Source of the DNA: Algihabitans albus
GTDB taxonomy: Bacteria; Pseudomonadota; Alphaproteobacteria; Kiloniellales; DSM-21159
NCBI RefSeq assembly: GCF_003572205.1
Contig: NZ_QXNY01000004.1
Span: 310,548-374,547, forward strand
DNA length: 64,000 nt
Direction of reading: 5' to 3'
The notes under the pieces are model-generated. The model did no database searches and had not been told where the DNA came from. It saw only the letters and a program-made list of their open reading frames with translations. Position 1 is the stretch's first letter; each line of letters begins with the position of its first letter. This document shows, one piece after another, positions 8,712-17,809 of the stretch. The translations under genes and the position numbers were made by a program.

Positions 8712-9295
8712 CTGAACTGGTGCTGATCCGACATGCGGAGACCGCCTGGAACGCGGCCAAGCGTATCCAGGGCCAGCGCGATGTCCGCCTCTCGCCGCGC
8801 GGACGCGTGATGGCCGCAGGCTGGACACTACCCAGGGACCTGGCCGCCCACCGCTGGTTCAGCTCGACCCTCGACCGGGCGCGGGAGACGGCACATCTGC
8901 TCGGCCATCCCGAGGCAACGCCCTTGGCCGCACTCAATGAAATGAATTGGGGAACCTGGGCCGGCGAGACGCTGACCGATCTGCGCGCCCGTCACGGCGA
9001 TACCATGATAGTAAACGAAGCGCGCGGTCTGGACTTCCGGCCGGAGGGTGGCGAGAGTCCGCGCGACGTACAAAGCCGCTTGCGGCCCCTGCTCATGCAT
9101 CTGGCTGCGGCGCGGCGGCCCTGCGTGGCGGTAGCCCACCGCGGCGTGATCCGCGCGCTCTACTGCCTAGCCAGCGGCTGGGACCTGACCGGCAAGCCTC
9201 CAGTCGAGTTCGACCGTGAAGCCCTGCAGCGATTCACTTTGTCCAAAGATGGAACCCCCGCCGTCCTGCGCCTCAACGAGCGCCTGCGGCCATGA
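8708..9295 (+). CDS. Histidine phosphatase family protein (phosphoglycerate mutase-like)
   Basis: A 195-residue enzyme of the RHG branch. It opens MTELVLIRHAETAWN, with Arg8-His9 (His9 is the phospho-acceptor), and the second catalytic His is in VAVAHRGVIRALY near residue 145. SSTLDRARETAHLL is the usual phosphate-pocket motif. It overlaps the preceding glycosyltransferase (ATGA) and the following one (ATGA), so all three should be made together. Its place inside a glycosyltransferase operon suggests it removes phosphate from a sugar or lipid-linked intermediate, as inference. CobC-like or GpmB-like activity is not excluded. Confidence 0.9.
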   Translation: MTELVLIRHAETAWNAAKRIQGQRDVRLSPRGRVMAAGWTLPRDLAAHRWFSSTLDRARETAHLLGHPEATPLAALNEMNWGTWAGETLTDLRARHGDTMIVNEARGLDFRPEGGESPRDVQSRLRPLLMHLAAARRPCVAVAHRGVIRALYCLASGWDLTGKPPVEFDREALQRFTLSKDGTPAVLRLNERLRP

Positions 9296-10455
9296 CCGAC
9301 GTCCTCTTCGTCGTGACGCATCTGCACGGGATCGGTCATCTCCGTCGGACAGCCGTGCTGGCGCGCGCCTGCGCCGCGCGGGGCCTGGCCGTCACCCTCG
9401 TCTCGGGTGGGCGACCGCTCCGTGGCTTGGAGTTGGACAACGTGCGATGGCTCCAGTTGGAACCTTGGCTGCGGAGCCGGGATGAGAGTTTTCGCGAACT
9501 GCTGGGACCGGACGACGCACCTCTCGATGACGGCATGCGGGAAAAGCGCCGCACAGGGTTGCTTGCCATCCTCGCCCAGGAGCAGCCGCACATCCTGGTG
9601 ACCGAGCAGTTCCCCTTCGGACGAGGCAAGCTGCGTTTCGAGCTGTCGCCGCTGATCGCCGCAACGCAGGCCATGACGCCAAGACCCCGGATCGTCTGCT
9701 CCGTGCGGGATCTTCTGGTGCAGAAGCCTGCGCAGAAAACCCTTTGGATGGCCGAGGCCGCCGCAGCCTACGACAGGATTCTGGTCCACGGCGACGCCGC
9801 TTTGATTCCCTTCGAGGCGAGCTTCGCCCAGACGTCCGCGATCGCCGGAAAGCTGCTCTACACAGGCTACGTCAGCGAGCCGGTCCTGCCCGCGGCCGAG
9901 CCGCCCCGCGGCGAAGTGCTGGTTTCGGCCGGCGGCGGCGCCTTCGGACGCGACTTTCTGTTTTCGGCCCTGCGCGCCCGCCCGCTCAGTCGGGCGTGCG
10001 ACCTGCCATGGCGTTTGTTGGTCGGCGACAACCTGCCGGAGACCGATTTCCGCGCGCTCGGCCAGACGGTTCCCGAGGGTGTGACGGTGCAGCGCGCCCA
10101 ACCCGACTTCCCGGCCTGGTTGGGGCACTGTGCGCTCTCGATCAGCCAGGGCGGCTACAATACCGTCGTGGACATTCTGCGGGCAGGTTGTCCGGCGGTG
10201 GTCGTTCCCTATCAGGAAGGGGGCCAGAGCGAGCAGCGCAAGCGCGCCGACCTGTTGGATGCGGGCGGGTGGCTGACCAGCGCACCCGGCGGCGACCACG
10301 ATCCCTCTCTACTCGCCGCGGCAATCGACCGAAGATTGAACGCGGCCGAGCAGGTGCCCGCCCACGGCGGGTCGACTCTCCCGAATTTGAACGGAGCGGA
10401 AGCCACAGCCGAGATTCTGGAAGACTTGGCTGTTATAGTGCCGCCCGCCGAGTGA
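9292..10455 (+). CDS. GT28/MurG-like glycosyltransferase
   Basis: A 387-residue GT-B protein. It begins MTDVLFVVTHLHGIGHLRRT, a glycine/histidine loop like that of MurG and UDP-glycosyltransferases. The C-terminal domain has VSAGGGAFGRD, then SISQGGYNTVVDILRAGCP and VVPYQEGGQSEQRKRADLL, the donor-phosphate and ribose binding pattern of family 28. It overlaps the upstream phosphatase by ATGA. It is not MurG itself: the neighbours are not cell-division genes, and the MurG acceptor region is not recognisable. The product is probably a glycolipid or capsule-type glycan, by context only. Confidence 0.85.
   Translation: MTDVLFVVTHLHGIGHLRRTAVLARACAARGLAVTLVSGGRPLRGLELDNVRWLQLEPWLRSRDESFRELLGPDDAPLDDGMREKRRTGLLAILAQEQPHILVTEQFPFGRGKLRFELSPLIAATQAMTPRPRIVCSVRDLLVQKPAQKTLWMAEAAAAYDRILVHGDAALIPFEASFAQTSAIAGKLLYTGYVSEPVLPAAEPPRGEVLVSAGGGAFGRDFLFSALRARPLSRACDLPWRLLVGDNLPETDFRALGQTVPEGVTVQRAQPDFPAWLGHCALSISQGGYNTVVDILRAGCPAVVVPYQEGGQSEQRKRADLLDAGGWLTSAPGGDHDPSLLAAAIDRRLNAAEQVPAHGGSTLPNLNGAEATAEILEDLAVIVPPAE
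10431..10439 (+). promoter_or_regulatory. Possible extended -10 element
   Basis: TGT followed by TATAGT (10434-10439) forms an extended -10 element at the very end of the glycosyltransferase gene, 52 bases before the start of the small membrane-protein gene. I see no good -35 hexamer at 16-18 bases. Weak evidence. Confidence 0.28.
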
Positions 10456-10490
10456 GGGAGATCAACGGAAAGGGCACAGTTAGCGGCGCG

Positions 10491-11045
10491 ATGAGCGATC
10501 TCGACACTGTCTTCTATCGTTATCCGCCGCGTGCGTTGGTGGGCGATTACATCAGATCCGGGGTTGGAACGACCTTCGGTTTGCTGATCGTCGCAAGCAA
10601 TCCGAATAGCCCCTGGGTCCTTGGCATCTTCGGGATCCTCACGGCGGCCTTCGCGGTCTTCGGTCTCCGTACCCTGCGCCAACAGATGACCCAGGTCGCG
10701 GTGACTCCGGAGGCCGTCTTCGTCAAGCACATCGGAACCCGCGAGCTGCCTTGGCAGGCCCTGCAGCAAGTCAAGCTGCGCTTCTATGGCACGCGTCGAC
10801 AGGCGCGCGGGGAAAGGGTCTCGGGTGGCGGTTTCCTGGAGCTGACCTTGCGGGGCAACGGCAAGAAGCTGAAGTTCGATTCCAATCTTATGGGCTTCAA
10901 GGACGTCGCCTGGCACGCGGCGCGTGCGGCGCGGGAGAACAACCTCTCCCTGGACCCGACCACCGCCGGCAACCTTCTGGACATCGGCGTGGATGCCGAC
11001 AGCGAAACGCCGCGGCCGCGGCCGCTGGATGCGCTTCAGCTGTGA
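10491..11045 (+). CDS. Membrane protein with PH-like domain
   Basis: A 184-residue protein of unknown function. After a short polar start (MSDLDTVFYRYPPRALVGDY) come two hydrophobic segments at about residues 23-36 and 41-56, then VAVTPEAVFVKHIGTRELPWQALQQV, the look of a bacterial PH-like (YdbT/DUF304-type) domain: strand, strand, then the tryptophan-containing turn that sets in-plane orientation. The frame is open upstream through the glycosyltransferase in another phase, but ATG 10491 is the first sensible start. Its stop overlaps the GTG of the ABC ATPase gene (GTGA), linking it to the transporter. Domain call is by pattern only. Confidence 0.65.
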   Translation: MSDLDTVFYRYPPRALVGDYIRSGVGTTFGLLIVASNPNSPWVLGIFGILTAAFAVFGLRTLRQQMTQVAVTPEAVFVKHIGTRELPWQALQQVKLRFYGTRRQARGERVSGGGFLELTLRGNGKKLKFDSNLMGFKDVAWHAARAARENNLSLDPTTAGNLLDIGVDADSETPRPRPLDALQL

Positions 11046-13018
11046 GCTCCGCTCCGCCCCTTCTCGAAGTTCGCGATCTCCGGATCGCCTTCGACCTGCC
11101 GGAGGGACGGCTCGAGGCAGTCCGAGGCGCCAGCTTTACAGTCCCGGCCGGGGGTACGGTGGCCCTGGTCGGGGAGTCCGGCTCCGGCAAGTCGGTCATC
11201 AGCCAGGCGATCATGGGCATCCTGCCGAAGCCGGCCGTGATCGCCGGCGGTCAGATCCTCTTCACCGATCCCGCCGACGGCGAAACCCGCGACATCGCGG
11301 CCCTTCCGCCCAGCGGCCCGCGGATGCGGACTCTGCGCGGCGGACGCATCTCGATCATCTTTCAGGAACCCATGACCTCGCTGTCGCCGGTCCATACCGT
11401 CGGCGATCAGATCGGCGAGGCCCTGACGCTTCACCGCAGCGTCGGCACGGCGGCGGCGCGCGAAGCCGTCGTCGAAACGCTGCGGCTGGTCGGTTTCCCC
11501 GATCCTCAGCGCGCCCTTAAGACCTACCCCTTCGAACTCTCGGGCGGCCTGCGCCAACGTGCCATGATCGCCATGGCCCTGGTCTGCCGCCCCGCTCTGC
11601 TGATCGCCGACGAGCCGACCACGGCGCTCGATGTCACGGTACAGGCTCAGATTCTCAAGCTGATCGGCGACCTGCAGACCGAGCTTGGCATGGCCATGCT
11701 GATGATCACCCACGATCTGGGCGTCGTCGCCAACGTCGCCGAACAGGTAGTGGTGATGTACCGCGGCCAGGTCATGGAGTCCGGTCATCTCGAAGACATC
11801 TTCCGCGACCCGCGCCATCCCTATCTGCGGGCCCTGCTGAAGGCCGTCCCCCGCTTCGACATGGCACCGGACGAACGGCTGACGCCGCTCCGTGAAATAG
11901 AGCACAACGGTCACGCCATGCTGCTCGCGGCCAAGGCGCCCTGGCCGGACCGCGACGAGACGTGCCCGGCGGATCTGGACGTACCGCTTCTGAGCATCGA
12001 AGGCGTGACCAAGACCTTCACGATCCGCAAGGGCGGCTTCCTGGGTCAGTGGGGTCAGCAGGCCGCGACCCAGGTAAAGGCGCTCGACGACGTCGGCTTC
12101 ACGGTTAGGCGCGGCGAGTGTCTGGGCCTGGTTGGCGAGAGCGGCTGCGGCAAGACCACCCTGTCGAAGATTGTCATGCGCGCGCTCGACCCCGATGCCG
12201 GTTCGGTGCGGTTCGACGACCGGGGCCAGTTGCTGGACGTGCTGGCGCTCGAGGGTGAGGCCCTGACCCAGTTTCGGCGACGCATTCAGTTCGTCTTTCA
12301 GGATCCCTTCTCCTCGTTGAACCCGCGCATGACGGTCTTCGAGATTCTGAGCGAGCCGCTTCAGATCCACGGGCTCGGCGACCCATCGTGGCGCGCCGAC
12401 TACGTCAAGGAACTGATGCGCGTTGTCGGCCTCGACGTGCGCCATCTGCGCCGCTACCCGCACTCCTTTTCCGGCGGGCAGCGCCAGCGCATCGGCATCG
12501 CCCGGGCTCTCGCCCTGATGCCCGATCTGCTGATCTGCGACGAGCCGGTCAGTGCGCTCGACGTCTCGATTCAGGCGCAGATTCTCAATCTCTTGAAAGA
12601 TCTGCGCGACGAGCTTGGACTGACCTACCTCTTCATCAGCCACAACCTCGCCGTCGTCGACTACATCGCTGACCGCATCGCCGTGATGTGCCAAGGACAA
12701 CTGGTCGAGCTGGCGCCCAAGGCAACGCTGTTCAAAAACCCTCTTCATCCCTATACCCGCGCGCTGGTCTCGGCGGTGCCCGAGCCGAACCCCGACAGGC
12801 CGCTCGATCTGGCCGCGCTGATGGATGGAAAGGCCAGCATCCCGGAAGCCTGGCCGGAACCCTTCGCGCCGCGTGCAGATCAGCCGCTGAAGATGATCGA
12901 CCTGGGCGAGGGTCACTATCTGCGCGCTTGGCCGGACAGTTTCTCGACGTCAGGACCCTGCGGCGCCCTGGCGCAGCGGGAGCCGCCGCCAAGCATCCGC
13001 CGCAGGGAAAGCCGCTGA
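11042..13018 (+). CDS. Peptide/nickel-type ABC transporter, fused double ATPase
   Basis: A 658-residue protein with two complete nucleotide-binding domains, as in YejF/GsiA. NBD1 has Walker A GESGSGKS near residue 43, signature [10 protein letters not shown] and Walker [16 protein letters not shown]2 has [19 protein letters not shown] and [12 protein letters not shown]. Each domain ends with the oligopeptide-type C-terminal extension ([24 protein letters not shown]). It powers uptake of peptides, opines or related solutes through the two permeases that follow. The GTG at 11042 overlaps the previous stop, and its own stop overlaps the next ATG. The signature LSGGL instead of the common LSGGM in NBD1 is a minor variation. 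Confidence 0.93.
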   Translation: MSSAPPLLEVRDLRIAFDLPEGRLEAVRGASFTVPAGGTVALVGESGSGKSVISQAIMGILPKPAVIAGGQILFTDPADGETRDIAALPPSGPRMRTLRGGRISIIFQEPMTSLSPVHTVGDQIGEALTLHRSVGTAAAREAVVETLRLVGFPDPQRALKTYPFELSGGLRQRAMIAMALVCRPALLIADEPTTALDVTVQAQILKLIGDLQTELGMAMLMITHDLGVVANVAEQVVVMYRGQVMESGHLEDIFRDPRHPYLRALLKAVPRFDMAPDERLTPLREIEHNGHAMLLAAKAPWPDRDETCPADLDVPLLSIEGVTKTFTIRKGGFLGQWGQQAATQVKALDDVGFTVRRGECLGLVGESGCGKTTLSKIVMRALDPDAGSVRFDDRGQLLDVLALEGEALTQFRRRIQFVFQDPFSSLNPRMTVFEILSEPLQIHGLGDPSWRADYVKELMRVVGLDVRHLRRYPHSFSGGQRQRIGIARALALMPDLLICDEPVSALDVSIQAQILNLLKDLRDELGLTYLFISHNLAVVDYIADRIAVMCQGQLVELAPKATLFKNPLHPYTRALVSAVPEPNPDRPLDLAALMDGKASIPEAWPEPFAPRADQPLKMIDLGEGHYLRAWPDSFSTSGPCGALAQREPPPSIRRRESR

Positions 13019-14016
13019 TGCTGCCCTACGTCGCCCGCCGGATTTTCATGATGATTCCGACCCTGCTGATCATCTCGGCCGTGGTCTTCTTCATCATCCA
13101 ACTGCCCCCCGGCGACTATCTGGAGACCTATATCGCCGAACTGCAGGCCCAAGGCGAGGCTGTCGATCAGAGCCGGATTGCCTTCCTGCGCGAACAGTAC
13201 GGCCTCGATCAGCCTGTCTGGCTGCAGTATCTGACGTGGGTCTGGGGTATCCTGCAGGGCGATCTCGGCTTCTCCTTCGAGTACCAGCTCCCGGTCTCGG
13301 AAGTGATCGGCGACCGCTTCCTGCTGACCGCGATCATCGCCGTGGCAACGGTGCTCTTCACCTACCTGGTCGCCTTTCCGATCGGCATCTACTCGGCGGT
13401 CCGCCAGTACTCGACCGGCGACTACGTCTTCACGCTCATCGGCTATCTCGGTCTGGCAACGCCCAACTTCCTGTTGGCGCTGGTGATGCTCTACTTCGCC
13501 AACGTCTGGTTCGGCACCTCGATCGGCGGCCTGATGGACCCGGATCTGGAAGACGCGCCCTGGAGTTTCGAGAAAATCGGGTCGGTCCTGGAGCACATCT
13601 GGATCCCCATGATCGTGATCGGTACCGCCGGCACCGCCGCGCTGATCCGGCGCCTGCGGGCCAACCTGCTCGACGAACTGCACAAGCAGTATGTGGTGAC
13701 CGCCAGGGCCAAGGGTCTGTCCGAGGGCAAGCTGGTCTTCAAGTATCCCTTGCGTCTTGCACTCAATCCCTTCATCGCCGACGTCGGCAACCTGCTGCCG
13801 CAGATCATCTCCGGCGCCGTTCTGGTCTCGGTGGTGCTCGGCCTGCCGACCAACGGCCCGCTGCTGCTACGGGCCTTGCAGAGCCAGGACATGTATCTGG
13901 CGGGCGCCTTCCTGATGTTCGAAGCCACGCTCGTCGTGATCGGGGTCATGCTCTCGGACCTGGCGCTGGCCGCGCTCGACCCGCGCATCCGCTTCACCGG
14001 AGGCCGGCGCAGATGA
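13018..14016 (+). CDS. ABC transporter permease, DppB/YejB type
   Basis: A 332-residue inner-membrane permease. A first helix (residues 9-30, FMMIPTLLIISAVVFFIIQL) precedes the conserved QLPPGDY turn and a periplasmic loop; further helices follow at about 105-130, 140-165, 195-212, 250-280 and 300-320. The EAA coupling loop reads VVTARAKGLSEGKLVFKYPL. It starts at ATG 13018, one base into the stop of the ATPase gene (TGATG), and its stop overlaps the second permease (ATGA). The substrate cannot be read from the sequence. Confidence 0.92.
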   Translation: MLPYVARRIFMMIPTLLIISAVVFFIIQLPPGDYLETYIAELQAQGEAVDQSRIAFLREQYGLDQPVWLQYLTWVWGILQGDLGFSFEYQLPVSEVIGDRFLLTAIIAVATVLFTYLVAFPIGIYSAVRQYSTGDYVFTLIGYLGLATPNFLLALVMLYFANVWFGTSIGGLMDPDLEDAPWSFEKIGSVLEHIWIPMIVIGTAGTAALIRRLRANLLDELHKQYVVTARAKGLSEGKLVFKYPLRLALNPFIADVGNLLPQIISGAVLVSVVLGLPTNGPLLLRALQSQDMYLAGAFLMFEATLVVIGVMLSDLALAALDPRIRFTGGRRR

Positions 14017-15179
14017 CGGATATCCGGCACGACCGTGGGGAGCACTACGTCAATCCGGACCCCTTCGAGCCAGGGACCGAGACGCCGTTGACGGCCGAGC
14101 AGGAGCGCTACTATCAGGCGGGCCAGTGGACGATCATCTGGTGGAAGTTCAAACGCCACCGTCTGGCCTTGGCCTCCGGGTTTCTGTTGCTCGCCTTCTA
14201 CCTGATCGTGCTCTTCGCCGAGTTCGTCGCGCCCTACAATCTGCACAGCCGCGACACGCAGCATATCTACGCACCGCCACAAGCTCTGCATCTCTTCCAC
14301 CAAGGCGACTTCGTGGGGCCCTTCGTCTACGGTTTCGACTACCGCCTCAACATGCAGAACCTTCAACGGGAGTACCTGCCGAACCCCGAGAAAGTTCAGC
14401 CGCTGCGCTTTTTCTGTACCGGCGAGTCCTACGAGTTCTGGGGTTTGTTTGAAGCCGACCTCCACCTCGTCTGCGCCGCCGAGGGCGGAACCCTCTTCCT
14501 CTTCGGAACCGACCGCTTGGGCCGCGATCTCTTCAGCCGCATCGTCTATGGAGCCCGCATCTCCATGACCATCGGACTGATCGGCGTCGCCCTCAGCTTC
14601 GTACTCGGTCTGCTGTTCGGCGGCCTGGCCGGTTACTACGGCGGGCTTGTGGATGAAGCGGTACAGCGCGCAATCGAGATCCTGCGATCCTTTCCGACCA
14701 TCCCGCTGTTCATGACGCTTTCGGCGATTCTGCCAGTGACTTGGTCGCCGATTCTCGTTTTCTTTGGGATTTCAATCATTCTGGCGTTGCTTGAATGGCC
14801 CGATCTGGCGCGCGCCGTGCGCTCCAAGTTGCTGTCGCTGCGCGAGGAGGACTTCGCCACGGCCGCCCAACTCATGGGAGCCAGTCCGGCCAGGATCATC
14901 GGCCGCCATCTCCTGCCGAGCTTCACCAGTCATCTCATCGCTTCGGCAAGTCTCGCCATCCCGACCATGATCCTGGCCGAGACGGCGCTGTCGTTTCTGG
15001 GCCTCGGTTTGCGCCCGCCGGTCACCTCCTGGGGCGTCCTGCTGACGGAGGCGCAGAACATCAATGTCGTGGCGCTCTATCCCTGGCTGATGCTGCCGGT
15101 GGTACCGGTCATCCTGGTCGTGCTGGCCTTCAATTTCCTGGGCGACGGGCTGCGCGATGCCGCCGATCCCTACAAGTAG
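14013..15179 (+). CDS. ABC transporter permease, DppC/YejE type
   Basis: A 388-residue permease, longer than most of the DppC family (about 300) because of an insert of roughly 90 residues between helix 1 (about 48-70) and the FGTDRLGRDLFSRIVYGARI motif; the insert includes two cysteines (FFCTGESY and HLVCAAEGG) and should be periplasmic. The coupling loop is REEDFATAAQLMGASPARII. The start at 14013 overlaps the yejB-like stop by ATGA. The gene ends 7 bases from the convergent azlD-like gene. No substrate-binding protein is encoded nearby. Confidence 0.92.
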   Translation: MTDIRHDRGEHYVNPDPFEPGTETPLTAEQERYYQAGQWTIIWWKFKRHRLALASGFLLLAFYLIVLFAEFVAPYNLHSRDTQHIYAPPQALHLFHQGDFVGPFVYGFDYRLNMQNLQREYLPNPEKVQPLRFFCTGESYEFWGLFEADLHLVCAAEGGTLFLFGTDRLGRDLFSRIVYGARISMTIGLIGVALSFVLGLLFGGLAGYYGGLVDEAVQRAIEILRSFPTIPLFMTLSAILPVTWSPILVFFGISIILALLEWPDLARAVRSKLLSLREEDFATAAQLMGASPARIIGRHLLPSFTSHLIASASLAIPTMILAETALSFLGLGLRPPVTSWGVLLTEAQNINVVALYPWLMLPVVPVILVVLAFNFLGDGLRDAADPYK

Positions 15180-15186
15180 GCCGAAG

Positions 15187-15546
15187 CTAGAGGGGAATTC
15201 CACGCAACCAGACCATCAGGACCAAGGATCCCGAGCCGCCCAGAGCGCCGAGCAGGATGTTGCGACGCGCGGCGAAGAAAACGGCGAGCGCGATGAGCGC
15301 CGCCAGCACCCGGTCCAGCGTGGCCGTCTCCGCCAGCAAGCCGAAGGGCAGCACGATCATGCGGGCGATCAGAGCGGCGAGCAGCGCATAAGCGACGCAG
15401 GATACCCAGACGAACAGGGGTGAATCGGTGTCGAGCCGTCCCGACAGCGCCACCCCCAACCCGCGCCATGCGTAGGTCACCGCCGCACCGACGAGCAGTA
15501 CTCCGAACGGCAGCCAGAAATCCGAAGCGAAAGCCGGCAAGGTCAC
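15187..15546 (-). CDS. azlD: AzlD-family membrane protein
   Basis: A 119-residue protein with about four hydrophobic segments, the small partner of AzlC in branched-chain amino-acid export. The start is a GTG at 15546 that overlaps the azlC stop (GTGA); the frame is open further upstream only in the antisense of azlC. Conserved pieces are TYAWRGLGVALSG near the N-terminus and the Phe/Ala-rich C-terminal helices. Together with AzlC it probably forms a two-component exporter for branched-chain or related amino acids. The exact substrate is not deducible. Confidence 0.82.
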   Translation of the reverse strand: MTLPAFASDFWLPFGVLLVGAAVTYAWRGLGVALSGRLDTDSPLFVWVSCVAYALLAALIARMIVLPFGLLAETATLDRVLAALIALAVFFAARRNILLGALGGSGSLVLMVWLRGIPL

Positions 15547-16307
15547 GGCGCCGCCTTGGGCGACGATCGGTGGCCTCGGCCGAGCAGGAAGGCCATGGTA
15601 CCGGCGACAATCCCGGCTAAGAGCAAGCCATAGTCGGGATCCAGCAAGTGGAAGGCCGGACCGGCCATGGCGCCCAGCACCAAGGCGTAAAGCCGCAGAC
15701 GGGTTGGCACATCGCCGGCGAAGATCAGCATGAAGTACAGCGGATTGAGAAAGACCAGACCGAGCGACACTAAAGGCGGAACGGATCCGGCCAACCAGAA
15801 TCCCAGACCGGTGGCCGCGAAGGTCGTCGTCCAGAGAGTCGTGCTGAAGCCGAGAAAGTAGGGCAAGCGCTCGACCCGCGACTGACTCGGGCAGGCCTTG
15901 AGCGCCGCTGCCCAGCCGGTCACGGCGATCCAATGGGCCGCGAGGTAGTAGAGCCAGTTCGGCCAACGCGGCGAGCGCAGCATTGGCATCAGCGCGACCG
16001 TCATCGGAAGCAGTCGCGCGTTGGTCAGCGCCACGGCCGCGACGATGGCCAGCAGCGGCGCACCTGCGGCATAGAGTTCGATTAGTATGATCTGGCCTGG
16101 CAGAGCCCAACCGGTCGCCGTCGAAAAGAGACCGTGGACGACCTCCAGGCCGCTGCTTCGCACCAAGGCGCCGAAGCCGAGATAGCTGGCGAAAAGCACC
16201 AGGGACGGCGCACCGAGGGCATCGCGCAAACCGCGGCGATAGGCCGCCGACGGCCGCGCGGACAGCGGTTGCGCCGCCGCATCGGAAAAGGAGGGTGTGT
16301 CGGGCAT
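15543..16307 (-). CDS. azlC: AzlC-family amino-acid exporter subunit
   Basis: A 254-residue inner-membrane protein. After a polar N-terminus of about 22 residues, GLRDALGAPSLVLFASYLGFGALV opens the transmembrane part in the AzlC manner, followed by TNARLLPMTVALMPML, a strongly conserved AzlC block. It forms the large subunit of a branched-chain amino-acid exporter with AzlD, whose gene overlaps it. It lies 73 bases downstream of a NUDIX gene on the same strand. No Lrp or AzlB-type regulator is adjacent. Confidence 0.87.
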   Translation of the reverse strand: MPDTPSFSDAAAQPLSARPSAAYRRGLRDALGAPSLVLFASYLGFGALVRSSGLEVVHGLFSTATGWALPGQIILIELYAAGAPLLAIVAAVALTNARLLPMTVALMPMLRSPRWPNWLYYLAAHWIAVTGWAAALKACPSQSRVERLPYFLGFSTTLWTTTFAATGLGFWLAGSVPPLVSLGLVFLNPLYFMLIFAGDVPTRLRLYALVLGAMAGPAFHLLDPDYGLLLAGIVAGTMAFLLGRGHRSSPKAAP

Positions 16308-16380
16308 GTCGAAAGCAGACTAGCCCCCGACTCGGCCGCGAAGAACCATCGCCTCGGAAAGGCAGCCTTGCGCGGCCGGC

Positions 16381-16986
16381 TCAACCGACGGCGAAACGGC
16401 CGCTCATGCGCCCTGTCTCGCCGGAAGGATTGTTCCGGGGCGCGAAGGCCGCCTGATCACGAGTCTCATGCCAGTGGGCCAGAGCCCATTCCACGGAGGG
16501 GAAGGCAAGTTCGTCCCATGGAATGTCGCTCCAGGCGAAGAGGCCGACCTCCTGGCTCTCCGGTCCCGCCGAAACTGCGCGATCGAGCAGGCGTGCACGG
16601 TAGATCAACTGAACCTGACTGATGCGCTCGATGGCGTAGATGGCCAGGAGCTGGTCGATTTCCAGCTTGGCCCGAGCCTCCTCCCAGGCCTCGCGGGCGG
16701 CACCGAGGGCGGGCGATTCATTGAGTTCCAGATACCCGGCCGGGAGCGTCCAGAAGCCGGGCCGCGGCGCGATTGCACGACGGCAGAGCAGGATTCGCTC
16801 CTCGTCCGGACCGGCAATCGTCGCCACAGCCCCGACGACGATCTTCGGATTTTCGTAGTCGACGAAGCCGCAATCGGCACAGATCGAGCGTTCCCGGTCG
16901 TCCCCTTCGGGCACGGAGCGGGCGAACTTAGGGCTAGCGGGCTTCGGAGTTGCTGACTTCGGTCTGTCGGACGGGGGCTGGGTCAT
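16381..16986 (-). CDS. NUDIX hydrolase with zinc ribbon
   Basis: A 201-residue protein that hydrolyses a nucleoside diphosphate linked to another moiety. CADCGFVDYENPKIVVG is a half zinc-ribbon followed by the Asn-Pro found in NUDIX proteins of the YjaD-like branch. The NUDIX box is GYLELNESPALGAAREAWEE, with Ala in place of the final Gly. The frame runs three codons further upstream to a TTG; I prefer the ATG at 16986. Only two zinc-ligand cysteines are seen, so the ribbon may be degenerate. NADH pyrophosphatase or ADP-ribose pyrophosphatase are the likely activities. Confidence 0.85.
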   Translation of the reverse strand: MTQPPSDRPKSATPKPASPKFARSVPEGDDRERSICADCGFVDYENPKIVVGAVATIAGPDEERILLCRRAIAPRPGFWTLPAGYLELNESPALGAAREAWEEARAKLEIDQLLAIYAIERISQVQLIYRARLLDRAVSAGPESQEVGLFAWSDIPWDELAFPSVEWALAHWHETRDQAAFAPRNNPSGETGRMSGRFAVG

Positions 16987-17177
16987 GACGCTCAAAGATG
17001 GCGCCAGCGGCGGTCAAGGGCAAGCGCGCGACGCAGAGGCCGGGCTTGAAAGGCTCACGTCGAAGAGGAGGGAAGTTTCGCTACCGAAACGATCTCTGCA
17101 GATCACACGGACTGCGGTTGGGATGCGCCACCGATGCCGACAGGCCTTCGCAGCTCGATCGTTCGAGGAGCGTAACG
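16987..17177. other. Non-coding stretch upstream of the NUDIX gene
   Basis: No convincing gene on either strand. Open frames here are antisense to the small candidate gene that follows and have no family resemblance. It probably contains the promoter of the minus-strand NUDIX gene, but I could not pick out hexamers with confidence. Confidence 0.4.
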
Positions 17178-17414
17178 CTAGGCGCGAATGTCGAGGTAAG
17201 AGCCGCGCGGCTTGCTCTCGCCGGATTCGGCGCTTGCGCGCGCCGCGGATTCCGCAGCTTCGATACCCTCGGCGCTGATCGTCTGGGACACGGAGGCGGC
17301 GGCCTCGGCTACCGCACCGGTCCCCGGCATCGGAGAAGCATCGGCGCGGGGAAGGCCCTGCAACGCCTGAAAAAAATCTACGCCGAGACGGACTTGACCA
17401 GTATCGATCTGCAT
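17178..17414 (-). CDS. Small hypothetical protein (78 residues)
   Basis: A candidate small gene in an otherwise empty 820-base gap. The product starts MQIDTGQVRLGVDFFQALQG, has an Ala/Ser/Glu-rich middle predicted helical, and ends PRGSYLDIRA. This is the look of short alphaproteobacterial proteins with a conserved last strand, some of them near motility genes, but I do not recognise a family. A weak AGAGGG lies about 19 bases before the ATG, which is too far for a good ribosome site. TTGAAT and TTTAAG spaced by 17 bases on the minus strand upstream could be a promoter. Keep as tentative. Confidence 0.38.
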   Translation of the reverse strand: MQIDTGQVRLGVDFFQALQGLPRADASPMPGTGAVAEAAASVSQTISAEGIEAAESAARASAESGESKPRGSYLDIRA

Positions 17415-17809
17415 TGCGTCAGACTATCCGCTGCCCTCTTAAAAAAGAGTAAAGGCGTCAATTCAATTTGACATTTATTTATTGTAATTGCAGTTCGACC
17501 TGAAACTTCGATAATTCTTCTACAGGTAGTATCGTCCGAAACACCGTCTCTTCCGGAATTCGCGACTTGCACTCCCCAGAGCCGCCGGAGACATAGCCAA
17601 GGCAAGACCGTCTGCCTCGACCGAAGAAGGGTTTGTTAAGTCGCTGATTTGTCGGGCGAGAGAATTCTGTTTTTAAGACAATGTTTACGGCGTCGGTCCA
17701 ACTTCGAATAGATGGGATCTCTTGATCTGCCACGTCGCAACGGTCCGAAGCCACTTCACTAACCTGGCAGGTTCGGGCACCCGAGACGCCTTCGAGGGGC
17801 AACGTCGTC
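17415..17809. other. AT-rich intergenic region before the DUF2336 gene
   Basis: About 395 bases without a believable gene. The part from 17440 to 17510 is markedly AT-rich for this genome. CTCTT (17436-17440) and AAGAG (17445-17449) make a small inverted repeat. TTAA-N7-TTTAC at 17673-17688 is one base away from a CtrA box (TTAA-N7-TTAAC). A 110-codon frame on the minus strand (17479-17811) runs through it, but it overlaps the start of the next gene and looks random. Confidence 0.4.

Noticed and set aside
11036-12916. 626-codon open frame on the minus strand
   Set aside because: Antisense of the double-ATPase gene. The plus-strand Walker and signature motifs settle the coding strand.
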